Part shown: positions 17,999 through 25,668 of the stretch, one piece after another
How positions within the stretch are numbered: the stretch's first letter is position 1
Layout of the letters: each line of letters begins with the position of its first letter
Assembly (NCBI RefSeq): GCF_001682865.1
Contig: NZ_MAQX01000011.1
Location: forward strand, 310,614-374,613
Direction of reading: 5' to 3'
DNA: 64,000 bases
Origin: Bacillus sp. FJAT-26390
GTDB taxonomy: Bacteria; Bacillota; Bacilli; Paenibacillales; Paenibacillaceae
Notes under the pieces: generated by a model
Database searches by the model: none
The model's input: the letters and a program-made list of their open reading frames with translations, nothing else
What the model was told of the DNA's origin: nothing
Position numbers and translations under genes: made by a program

Positions 17999-19858
17999 TT
18001 ATTGCTCCTCCCGCAGCGTCTCTTTCAGGCCGCCGCCGTTATATTGTTTTGGCATGGACATGATGATCCTTGTGCCTTCATTTTGCCGGCTCTCAATCGC
18101 TAATCCATACGCTTCCCCGAACACCATCTGGATGCGGCGATGCACGTTAACGACACCGATTCCGCCTTTTCTCTTGAACTCATGGCCATCGTCGGCAAGC
18201 CGGTTTTGAAGCAGCCGAACCCGCAGCTCCTCAAGCTTTGCTTCCGTCATGCCGCAGCCATTATCCTCTACTACAACAAGCAGCTTATCCCCTTGCTCCA
18301 TCGCATCAATGCGAATCGCATGCCGGGCTTCCATTCCATTTGGAAATGCATGCTGAAAAATATTTTCGATAAGCGGCTGCAGCGTGAGCCGCACCATCTT
18401 CGCGAGCAATAGCCTTGGCGGAATCGCCACATCGATCTCAAAATCCCGCCCGATCCGATGCTTTAGGATGATCATATAGTTGCGGACATGGTTAAGCTCA
18501 TTTGCGATCGTAATTTCCTCTAGATTCGTCTGAACCGAATAACGGAGCATGAATGCCATCCCTTCCACCATCTCCGATATTTCCGCAGAATCCTGAACGA
18601 TCGCGTAGCAATTGATCGTCTCCAGCGTGTTGTACAGAAAGTGCGGATTGATCTGCAGCTGCAGCGCCTGAAACTCCGCCTTCTGCCGTTCAAGCTGGTT
18701 ATCCTGCAGCTCAAGCTGCGTTTTCTGATTGTGAAGCTCCGTATCATATACGCGCTCGATCATCTCCGACAGCCGGCTTACCATCAGGTTGTAGCTATGG
18801 ATTAGGCCGCCGATCTCGTCTGCCCTAGGCTTCGTCTCGATGCTCTTCCAGTTGCCCTTCTCCGTCTCCCGCATCCCGTTTTTCAAGATGCGAATAGGGC
18901 TCACAATGGATCTGCCAAACCTTATGGCAAGAAAAAGCGCGATGACGAGCGTCACGAGTCCAACCGTTATCGTCGTCGAACGAATGCTCGAGATGGGACC
19001 GCGCAGCTCCTTTAGCGGCATCGAGATCGCAAGGCTCCATCCCGAATATTCGGATTTTCGCGAGATGATCATCGTCGGCTCCCCGTTCACCCGCTCGTTG
19101 AACCGTTGATCGCCGCCTGCAACGAGCCGCTCTGGAATATCCGATTGCAGCATCGCCTCCATCGTGTCGTTCTCCGGGGCGTAGATGACCTTACCCTGGC
19201 GGTCGAGGATGAAGAAGAAGCCCTGCTCGCCAAGCTCGACTTGATTCCACAAGCTGCTGAGCTGCTGCTCATTAAACTCAATGGCAAGCACGCCCTTCGG
19301 ATTGTATGACGAATAACCCCGGATTTTGCGAGCCAGGGTAATGACCTTGTTCTGATCCTTACCCAGCAGGCTCGTCTTCAGAATCGCAATCTCGCCGCTG
19401 CCTGGCGTCTTCTCATTCAGCTCAGCCAGACGTGCGGACGGATCAAGCGATAATGACGAGAAGCTTTGATTCTGGTCAAAGATAGACCGTCCATGATACC
19501 CGAGTATATAAATCATATGAATCTGCGTCGGATAAGTAATGAACACCTTCTCGAATACTTCCTTGCGGATCTGGCTTGTGAACTGGTAATTTTCATAGCT
19601 GTCGGCCGGGTCCATATCGAGAAATTTTTTCACCAGCTGCTGCGAAAGGATCGAGTTGCTTACCCGCTCGAAGGTAGCCAGATGGTTGTCGGTCTGCATG
19701 GCTGCATTATCGATGACCGTCGTCATATATTTCTCAACCTGCTTATCGATGGCACGCGACGACTCCATGTACGAGAAGATGCCGACCATCGACAGCGACA
19801 GCAAAATAACGATAATAAAGTAAACGAACATTTGGCGCGACAGGCTTCTTCGCATCAT
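17999..19858 (-). CDS. YesM-type sensor histidine kinase of the lyase locus
   Basis: A 619-aa protein. A first helix (about 12-30) leads to a Cache sensor domain of about 260 residues with FILDRQGKVIYAPEND and SEYSGWSLAIS. A second helix precedes a HAMP segment (SPIRILKNGMRETEKGNWKSI), a coiled coil (QLELQDNQLERQKAEFQALQ), the phospho-acceptor His in LQINPHFLYN, and a HATPase domain with LTLQPLIENIFQHAF and EDNGCGMTE. It overlaps the response regulator gene by 4 bases. It likely detects the glycan or its binding protein and drives the locus through its partner. Confidence 0.92.
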   Translation of the reverse strand: MMRRSLSRQMFVYFIIVILLSLSMVGIFSYMESSRAIDKQVEKYMTTVIDNAAMQTDNHLATFERVSNSILSQQLVKKFLDMDPADSYENYQFTSQIRKEVFEKVFITYPTQIHMIYILGYHGRSIFDQNQSFSSLSLDPSARLAELNEKTPGSGEIAILKTSLLGKDQNKVITLARKIRGYSSYNPKGVLAIEFNEQQLSSLWNQVELGEQGFFFILDRQGKVIYAPENDTMEAMLQSDIPERLVAGGDQRFNERVNGEPTMIISRKSEYSGWSLAISMPLKELRGPISSIRSTTITVGLVTLVIALFLAIRFGRSIVSPIRILKNGMRETEKGNWKSIETKPRADEIGGLIHSYNLMVSRLSEMIERVYDTELHNQKTQLELQDNQLERQKAEFQALQLQINPHFLYNTLETINCYAIVQDSAEISEMVEGMAFMLRYSVQTNLEEITIANELNHVRNYMIILKHRIGRDFEIDVAIPPRLLLAKMVRLTLQPLIENIFQHAFPNGMEARHAIRIDAMEQGDKLLVVVEDNGCGMTEAKLEELRVRLLQNRLADDGHEFKRKGGIGVVNVHRRIQMVFGEAYGLAIESRQNEGTRIIMSMPKQYNGGGLKETLREEQ

Positions 19859-20889
19859 TCAATCCCCAGCGTCGTCCGGTATTCAGAGGGCGTATAACCC
19901 GTAAACTTCTTGAACGTCTTTGTAAAATGGGGATGGTCCGCATAACCTACCTCATACGAGACATCCGTTATTTTGTGATGCGCAGCGGCAAGCAGCTTCT
20001 TCGCTAATTCCATCCGCCGCTTGATACGGTAATGGACGAACGTCTCACCGGTCATCTGCTTAAACAGCTGGCTGAAATAAGAAGCGTTTAAGCCCAGCAT
20101 ATCGGCAACCTCCTCCAAGGACAGCTCCTTGGAGAGATTGCGCTCAATATAGGCCTTCGCTTCCTCGATCGGTTCCCTCGCGAGCCCCTTGCGCTTCGCG
20201 CGAATGAGCTTCATAAGCCCCTGCACCGATTGCTCAAACTCGTCGAAGCTCGTTTGCCTCGACGCTTCCGCAAGCAGCTCATCACAATCCATCTTATAAA
20301 TATCGCGCTGATAAATTTGCTTCACCAGCTTGGCAAGCAGCTCATGCAGCAGCTGCTCCCGCTGCCGGTCGTCAATTCGCCGCGAACTGCAGTAAAGCCG
20401 TATCTCTTCGATCGCCTCGCGAATCCCTTCATCCTTCAAATGCCAGATTGCTTCATCCAGCCGCTCCAGCCATTGCTCGGATTGGGAGAGCGAGATGTAA
20501 GCGCGTTCACTATCTGCTGCAAGGCCTGCAAGCAGCTTGCTTACCGCCCCCTGCACCCCTGCCTTCGTTACAGGCTTCAATAAGTATTCCTTTACGCCGT
20601 AAGACATGCACTTCTGCGCATACTCGAAATCGCCGTAACCGGAGACGACGACAATCGGAATATCGCCATATTGCTCCTGCATGCGCTGGCATAGCTCAAG
20701 CCCATCCATGCGCGGCATCCGAATATCGGTAAAAAGTATAGTAGGTCTGCTGCTTCGGATTTTCTCCAAAGCATCTACGCCGTTCTCGGCCGTATCGGTA
20801 TGAATATTAGAAGGTTCGGCTTGCTGAATAAGCTTTTCCAATCCTTTGCGGATCATAGGCTCATCGTCGACAACGAGAATGCGGTGCAT
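19855..20889 (-). CDS. YesN-type response regulator of the lyase locus
   Basis: A 344-aa AraC-type regulator. The receiver (1-120) has VVDDEP, phospho-acceptor Asp55 in ILFTDIRMPRMDG and Lys in YLLKPVTK. A short linker follows, shorter than in the 497-aa YesN homologue at 4825. The C-terminal AraC domain has the two helix-turn-helix units LEEVADMLGLNASYFSQLFKQM and ITDVSYEVGYADHPHFTKTFK. It is coupled to the kinase by overlap. It is the best candidate to bind the similar elements upstream of the binding-protein gene and of the tautomerase gene. Confidence 0.92.
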   Translation of the reverse strand: MHRILVVDDEPMIRKGLEKLIQQAEPSNIHTDTAENGVDALEKIRSSRPTILFTDIRMPRMDGLELCQRMQEQYGDIPIVVVSGYGDFEYAQKCMSYGVKEYLLKPVTKAGVQGAVSKLLAGLAADSERAYISLSQSEQWLERLDEAIWHLKDEGIREAIEEIRLYCSSRRIDDRQREQLLHELLAKLVKQIYQRDIYKMDCDELLAEASRQTSFDEFEQSVQGLMKLIRAKRKGLAREPIEEAKAYIERNLSKELSLEEVADMLGLNASYFSQLFKQMTGETFVHYRIKRRMELAKKLLAAAHHKITDVSYEVGYADHPHFTKTFKKFTGYTPSEYRTTLGIE

Positions 20890-20921
20890 GGAGCTTTCCC
20901 CCTTCGGACTGGATGCTCCCT

Positions 20922-20941
20922 CAGCCAGCTTAAGCTGGCTG
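20922..20941. other. Perfect 20-bp palindrome between binding-protein and regulator genes
   Basis: CAGCCAGCTT and its exact reverse complement abut with no loop. It lies in the 106-base gap after the lipoprotein gene and before the regulator. It could fold as an RNA hairpin that limits regulator/kinase expression relative to the lipoprotein, or be a DNA site. No T-run follows. Confidence 0.5.
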
Positions 20942-20995
20942 CGAAGAGTCCTCTTGTATCCTCATAGTAAAGCAACAGCCTCCTCTCCGTAAACC

Positions 20996-22591
20996 TTATT
21001 CGAAAGCGCTCTCACCGCTTTTGTAGCGCGCGGTTGCCTGCTCGATAATCTCCTTGCCGCCTTTGGACAAATACTCATCAAGCAGCTTCTCATAATTGTC
21101 GATCGGTTCTCTTCCGTATACCATTTTGAGCACGCGCTCCAGAATAAGCGGAGGCATTTCATCAGATTTCGGATTTAAATCCGGATATTGAACGAGCGCC
21201 TCCAGACGAGGGTCAAATTCAAGCCCTCTGCGGCCTTCCTTCGCCAGCATATGGTCAAAAGCATCAATAAGCTGCTTGCCGGAATCCGAAAGCTCGGATA
21301 CGCGTTTATTATTGGTTGTATCCTGCACCATCCAGAGCCAGTAGTTGAGATAACGCATTTTATCCGTGCCAGCCGTATCGGTTGGAACCTCAAATACCGG
21401 CTCGCCGTTGGTGACTTGGTAGTCTTCGCCTTCGATGCCGAAGCTGAAGAACAACTCCGCCTTCTCGCTAACCATCCAGTTGAAGAACTTAACGATGTCG
21501 GCCGCTTTATCCTTTGCCTTCGCATTGATATAGAAAGAACGCGTAACCGGATTGTAATGCGCGTATCCGCCTTTGCCGTCAGGACCAACCGGTGACGGAA
21601 TAAGCGCTACTTCCGCATCAGGCACGTTTTGCTTAAGCTGGGCGCCCCAGATCGGCAGCTCATTGGCATTCATCGACCATATGCCCGCCTTGCCGCTCGT
21701 AACGATGCTTTTGAAATCGGTACTTTCAATCGTTGCGAATTCCTTGCTGATTAATCCCTCGTCATGCATCGTCTTGTAGACGCCGATTGCCTTCTTCATA
21801 TTTTCAACGTCGAAGAAGCTTGGCTTCACCTGACCGTCCGGGAACACTTTAAATTGGTTCAGATAACCGAGTACATCATAAGCGCCAAAAAACGTATCCG
21901 CATATTTGAAGTTTTGGCGGCCCGCGAACGGCTGCTCGACTCCCAGCTCCTTGAACGCCCGGAGCACATCAAGCGTCTCCTCGACCGTTGTCGGAATTTC
22001 CTTGCCCGCCTTCTTGAGCAGATCCGTCCGTATCCAAGTTGCCCGCCTTGAAGGATTCGTTAACACCTCAGGAATGCCGTAAATATTGCCTGTCTTCGCA
22101 TCGGTCATTCTCTCCCACGCGGATTCAGGAATGAACTTAAGCAGGTCAGGGCCGTATTCCTTGAGCAGGTCGTTAAGCGGGAGAAACACGCCGTTCTCCA
22201 CTGCGCCCGCAAGCTCAGGGCCGCTAATGCCTCCGCTGCCTTGCACCACATCAGGAATGTCGTTCGTTGCGAACATTTGAATCATTTTATCTTGGTATTC
22301 ATTATGCGGAATGAGACGGATGTCGAGGTCTGAATTCGTCATTTTCTCCAGCTCAAGCACGTATTTGTCTTTGTTGATATCCGGATTTTTCTCGACATAG
22401 GCTACGTTCAGCGTACGCATGGAGATGGAGAACTTGACCGGCTCGGAGGGCTTCTCCTCACCAGGCGCATTCGTTGCCGGCTTCTCGCCAGCGCTGCCTT
22501 CCGAATTGCCTTTGCCCGCGTTATTGCTGCAGCCCGCAAATACCGAAAGCGTTAAAACCAAGATCATCGCACGAACCAAAATCTTTTTCAT
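20996..22591 (-). CDS. LplA-type oligosaccharide-binding lipoprotein
   Basis: A 531-aa extracellular binding protein of the large LplA/YtcQ class. The signal peptide MKKILVRAMILVLTLSVF ends in a lipobox AGCS, followed by a Gly/Ser/Glu-rich linker. The binding domain has the class-typical long C-terminal region (MRYLNYWLWMV, LDEYLSKGGKEIIEQATA). I use the ATG at 22591, preceded by AAAGAGGGG, rather than the outer start at 22621. It lies downstream of LplC and LplB permeases, with a regulatory element and probable own promoter in the 150-base gap before it. It should deliver the locus's uronate oligosaccharide. Confidence 0.93.
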   Translation of the reverse strand: MKKILVRAMILVLTLSVFAGCSNNAGKGNSEGSAGEKPATNAPGEEKPSEPVKFSISMRTLNVAYVEKNPDINKDKYVLELEKMTNSDLDIRLIPHNEYQDKMIQMFATNDIPDVVQGSGGISGPELAGAVENGVFLPLNDLLKEYGPDLLKFIPESAWERMTDAKTGNIYGIPEVLTNPSRRATWIRTDLLKKAGKEIPTTVEETLDVLRAFKELGVEQPFAGRQNFKYADTFFGAYDVLGYLNQFKVFPDGQVKPSFFDVENMKKAIGVYKTMHDEGLISKEFATIESTDFKSIVTSGKAGIWSMNANELPIWGAQLKQNVPDAEVALIPSPVGPDGKGGYAHYNPVTRSFYINAKAKDKAADIVKFFNWMVSEKAELFFSFGIEGEDYQVTNGEPVFEVPTDTAGTDKMRYLNYWLWMVQDTTNNKRVSELSDSGKQLIDAFDHMLAKEGRRGLEFDPRLEALVQYPDLNPKSDEMPPLILERVLKMVYGREPIDNYEKLLDEYLSKGGKEIIEQATARYKSGESAFE

Positions 22592-22621
22592 CGATTCCCC
22601 TCTTTTCGTTGGATGGTACAA

Positions 22622-22717
22622 ATCCTATAAAATATAGCGCTTACAATTCCATTGTAGAGTTGATGCGCGCAGCGTCACAATGGACTCCGTTTGGCTGCGT
22701 TTGTCTTTTTTTTAGTC
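22622..22717 (-). promoter_or_regulatory. Regulatory region of the LplA-type gene, element copy 2
   Basis: Reading the minus strand, an A8 tract is followed by GACAAAC, then AGTCCATTGT (22676-22717), and nearer the gene TTTATAGGAT (22622-22631) that can serve as -10. The same order of A8, ACAAAC, CTCCATTGT and TTTATAGGAT occurs before the tautomerase gene. An internal CATTGT/ACAATG inverted pair is also present. I interpret it as an activator-dependent promoter of the locus-specific YesN-type regulator. Confidence 0.5.
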
Positions 22718-22741
22718 TCTGCCTGTTAGAGCCGTGCTGCC

Positions 22742-23617
22742 TTATGACTTAATCGATCCAATCATCATGCCTTTAATAAAATAGCGCTGCAGAAATGGAT
22801 ACACCATAATAATGGGAATCGTCGCGACCAAAATGACCGCCATCTGCACGCCCTGCACCGATTGCGAAGCCGCCTCGAATGCGAGATTGCCCGTATCCGT
22901 CAGGTCATCCGTAATAAGAAGCTGCCTTAATTTTACCTGCAAAGGGTATTTCTTAACATCATTAATATAATACAAGGCATCCATATATTTGTTCCAGTTC
23001 GTCACCGAGTAGAAAATGCCTACCGTTGCGAGTGCCGGCTTCGACAGCGGCAGGATGATGCTCCATAAAATACGCAGCTCGCTGCAGCCGTCCATTCGCG
23101 AGGAATCGACCAGCTCCGTTGGAATTTGGGTGAAAAACGAGCGCAGCACGAACAGGTTGAAGGCGCTGATTGCCGTCGGTATCATAAGCGCCCATAGCGT
23201 ATTTACGAGACCTACCTCACGCATGAGAATAAACTGCGGGATAAGCGGCGCGCTGAAAATCATCGTCATGAGCACGAAGATCAAAATGTACGTTCTGCCG
23301 ACATATTCCTGCCTCGACAAGGGATAGGCAAGCGATGCGGTCATCAGCAGGTTGATGATTGTGCCGAGCACAGTAATATATACCGTAACGCTGAACGCTC
23401 TCCAAATGGATACGTCATCGAATACGTATTCATAATATCTGGTCGTGAATTCAACCGGCCAGAACATGACCTCTCCCCGGTCGATCGCGCCGGCGCTGCT
23501 TAACGACTGCGCAATGACGTTAAGAAACGGCAGGAACATGATTAAGCCTAAAAGCGTGAGGAACGTATAGTTAAAAGCAAGAAATAGTTTGCGGCTTGCC
23601 GATTCGCGTCTGATCAA
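22742..23617 (-). CDS. LplC/YtcP-type ABC permease
   Basis: A 291-aa MalG-like permease of the LplC subclass. The N-terminus SRKLFLAFNYTFLTLLGLIMFLPF and the C-terminus YPFLQRYFIKGMMIGSIKS are diagnostic. Six helices are apparent. The EAA-loop region reads ELVDSSRMDGCSELRILWSIILP, in which the usual EAA has become DSS, as is common in LplC. It is 13 bases after LplB. With LplB and the LplA-type lipoprotein it forms the importer for the lyase locus; the ATPase is encoded elsewhere. Confidence 0.93.
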   Translation of the reverse strand: MIRRESASRKLFLAFNYTFLTLLGLIMFLPFLNVIAQSLSSAGAIDRGEVMFWPVEFTTRYYEYVFDDVSIWRAFSVTVYITVLGTIINLLMTASLAYPLSRQEYVGRTYILIFVLMTMIFSAPLIPQFILMREVGLVNTLWALMIPTAISAFNLFVLRSFFTQIPTELVDSSRMDGCSELRILWSIILPLSKPALATVGIFYSVTNWNKYMDALYYINDVKKYPLQVKLRQLLITDDLTDTGNLAFEAASQSVQGVQMAVILVATIPIIMVYPFLQRYFIKGMMIGSIKS

Positions 23618-23630
23618 CTGCTGTCCCTCC

Positions 23631-24542
23631 TTAATACAACGATTCGCCGGTCGCTTTTTTGCTTACAAAGTTGGCGATGGAAAGTAGTGTGAGGCCGACG
23701 ACCGACTTGAACAATCCAATTGCGGTCGCATAGCTGTACTGCATTTGATTAAGTCCCGCCTTGTAGATGTAAGTATCGAGAATTTCACTGTTCTGAAGGT
23801 TAAGCGGATTTTGGAAAACGAATACCCGCTCAAATCCGTAATCGAGAAAATCGCCGATCTTCAGCAGGAACAAAATCGTAATGACCGGCAGCAGCGCCGG
23901 AAGCGTAATCGCGAGCGTCTGCCTCCATCTGCTTGCTCCGTCCATCTCCGCCGCCTCGTACAGATCCGGGTTGATGCCCGCCAGCGCAGCAAGGTAAATG
24001 ATCGTTCCCCAGCCCACGTCACGCCATAAGCCCGAGCTGACCAGAATGGTGCGAATGTACGAATCTTCCCCTATGAAGTAAATAGGCTCAAAACCAAACC
24101 AACCGATAATCGCGTTAATGACGCCCGAGGAAGGCGATAGAATGCCAACAAAGATACCGCTTACAATTACCCATGAAAGAAAATGCGGCGCATAGATGAT
24201 CGTTTGGACAATTTTTTTATACAGCGCCAGCCTCACCTCATTCAGCAAGAGCGCAAGCACGATCGGCGCTGAAAACGCAAATACCAAATCATAGATGCCA
24301 AGCAGAAGCGTATTGCCAAGAATGCGAATGAAATCATAATGGCTGAACATTCGTTTGAAATGCGCCAGCCCCACCCAAGGGCTGCCCTTGAAGCCCGCGA
24401 ATAAATTGTAATTTTGAAAAGCGATAACCGATCCAAGCAGCGGAACATATTTGAACAATAGGAAGAACAGGATGCCTGGTATCGAGATAAAATATAACGC
24501 TTTGAACTTCCACATATATTGCAGCTTGAGCATCGCATTCAC
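23631..24542 (-). CDS. LplB-type ABC permease
   Basis: A 303-aa MalF-like permease of the LplB subclass with YISIPGILFFLLFKYVPLLG-like first helix, NLFAGFKGSPWVGLAHFKRMF, the class motif IYAPHFLSWVIVSGI, and the EAA loop DLYEAAEMDGASRWRQT. The GTG at 24542 overlaps the tautomerase stop by 4 bases (GTGA); an ATG nine bases inside is an alternative. The deleted remnant at 12149-12553 is a relative that shows what is missing there. Confidence 0.92.
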   Translation of the reverse strand: MNAMLKLQYMWKFKALYFISIPGILFFLLFKYVPLLGSVIAFQNYNLFAGFKGSPWVGLAHFKRMFSHYDFIRILGNTLLLGIYDLVFAFSAPIVLALLLNEVRLALYKKIVQTIIYAPHFLSWVIVSGIFVGILSPSSGVINAIIGWFGFEPIYFIGEDSYIRTILVSSGLWRDVGWGTIIYLAALAGINPDLYEAAEMDGASRWRQTLAITLPALLPVITILFLLKIGDFLDYGFERVFVFQNPLNLQNSEILDTYIYKAGLNQMQYSYATAIGLFKSVVGLTLLSIANFVSKKATGESLY

Positions 24543-24724
24543 CCCATTTTCCTGCGCAGATTTGCAGGCGCATGCTCGTCGATTGGAATCTCATTAAATT
24601 CGATTTGAATGAATTCCGGCTCCCGCTCAATAATTCTGGACAATTCACTCGTAAACACTCTAGTGATTTCTTCCTTCTGCTCGTCTGTACGGCCCTCGTA
24701 CATTTTAATCGTGATTTGCGGCAT
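24539..24724 (-). CDS. Small tautomerase (4-oxalocrotonate tautomerase family)
   Basis: A 61-aa protein starting MPQITIKMYEGRTDEQKEE. After Met removal it exposes the catalytic N-terminal Pro, and it retains the family's Arg in GRTDEQK. The second arginine of classical 4-OT (around residue 39) appears replaced, in IQIEFNEIP. Length is the usual 60-65 residues of a monomer that assembles as a hexamer. GGAGGGC precedes the ATG. It is the first gene of the lyase/transport operon and is translationally coupled to LplB, an unusual partner. It may handle enol/keto forms of unsaturated uronates, but that is inference. Confidence 0.85.
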   Translation of the reverse strand: MPQITIKMYEGRTDEQKEEITRVFTSELSRIIEREPEFIQIEFNEIPIDEHAPANLRRKMG

Positions 24725-24766
24725 TGGCTTTGCCCTCCTATCTAAGCTGTTTTGAGTTATGCCTTT

Positions 24767-24830
24767 ATCCTATAAAGAATCGGTAGGCCGAACAATGGAG
24801 TCGCTTTGTTTGGTTTGTGTTTTTTTTAGG
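24767..24830 (-). promoter_or_regulatory. Regulatory region of the tautomerase-lplB-lplC unit, element copy 1
   Basis: On the minus strand A8, CACAAAC, CCAAACAAAG, GACTCCATTGT (24792-24830), and then TTTATAGGAT (24767-24776) about 15 bases further on, the last acting as -10. It shares these blocks with the region at 22622-22717. The spacing between block and -10 is 15 bases here and about 45 in the other copy, where a further ATTGT motif lies closer. Confidence 0.5.
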
Positions 24831-25102
24831 CGGGAGACCGGGCGCTTGGTATCTTTTTAGAAGGGCTGTCGTTCTTTGCAGGCGGCGCACAAAACAGCGG
24901 AACCCGCCTTTGGATAAAGGGGATTCCGCTGCTCTTTCACAATCTCAAATGGCTTCACCTCATGGATATGTTTTGACCGCCATTTGGCGTGGGAGCGCCG
25001 AACTACGTCTTTTTTTCATAGTAGTTAGCTAATCCATATGAAAGGGGCTGTCCCAAACGGTCATAGACCTTGTGGGACAGCCCCTCGTTACCCGAGCAGT
25101 AA
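24831..25102. other. Intergenic region with two inverted repeats
   Basis: No gene is apparent. The first hairpin (24895-24931) has arms CAGCGGAA and TTCCGCTG with an imperfect inner stem and only a weak T-run on the minus strand. The second (25043-25085) has perfect arms AGGGGCTGTCCCA / TGGGACAGCCCCT and a 17-base loop, and probably terminates the VOC gene on the minus strand. Confidence 0.6.
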
Positions 25103-25519
25103 CTACGCCTTAGGCATTTCGCTCATATCCATATACAGCACATTCCACCGATGGCCGTCGAGATCAGCAAAACCGGCGCCGTACATCCAGCCTCCCTGAT
25201 CCTGTGGCTTGCTGAAAGCTGTCCCGCCTGCTTTTACCGCCTTCTCGATCCATTCATCTACTTCTTCTCTGCTCTGCGCATCGATAGAAAGCAGCACTTC
25301 GGTTCCTTGCCTCGTATCAGCGATTTCTTGGCCGGTAAATTTCTTAAAGGTGGCTTCTGGGAAAAGCATCACCAATACCTTCGCCTCACCGATAACCAAG
25401 CCCGCCATGTCGTCGCTGTTGATATGCCTCGGATGAAAAGTAAACCCAAGCTGGCTGAAAAACTCTTTTGACTGTTTGAGGTCTTTAACCGGAAGATTTA
25501 ACCAAAATTCTCTAGGCAT
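25103..25519 (-). CDS. VOC-family protein (glyoxalase/bleomycin-resistance fold)
   Basis: A 138-aa single-domain protein with paired beta-alpha-beta-beta-beta modules: LPVKDLKQSKEFFSQLGF at the N-terminus and the second module from GTEVLLSIDAQSREEVDEW to DLDGHRWNVLYMD. The C-terminal DxDGHxW signature and Glu-containing strands fit a metal-binding site. Proteins of this subgroup are often annotated as lactoylglutathione-lyase-like, but the substrate is usually unknown. A good GGAGGAG ribosome binding site precedes the ATG. It is monocistronic and ends at a strong hairpin. Confidence 0.87.
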   Translation of the reverse strand: MPREFWLNLPVKDLKQSKEFFSQLGFTFHPRHINSDDMAGLVIGEAKVLVMLFPEATFKKFTGQEIADTRQGTEVLLSIDAQSREEVDEWIEKAVKAGGTAFSKPQDQGGWMYGAGFADLDGHRWNVLYMDMSEMPKA

Positions 25520-25668
25520 CGTTATTGCTCCTCCACATTCGTTTCTCTACTTGCTATTCATCTTAGCACAGTTCATCCTCATTCATTTCTTCTGAATTGC
25601 TGAATTTGCAACGCAGCGCCAAGACTCATTATTTGGCAGCTACTAACCACCTCACAAACACTTCTGCT

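Noticed and set aside
20922..20941. Palindrome as a rho-independent terminator
   Set aside because: No T-run follows on either strand and there is no loop; an RNA hairpin or protein site is more plausible.
24895..24931. Possible transposon end or MITE hairpin
   Set aside because: There is no target duplication or second copy in the window, and an imperfect terminator explains it equally well.
24817..25032. 71-codon plus-strand frame in the intergenic region
   Set aside because: It covers two hairpins and the control region of the tautomerase gene, lacks a ribosome binding site and resembles no family.
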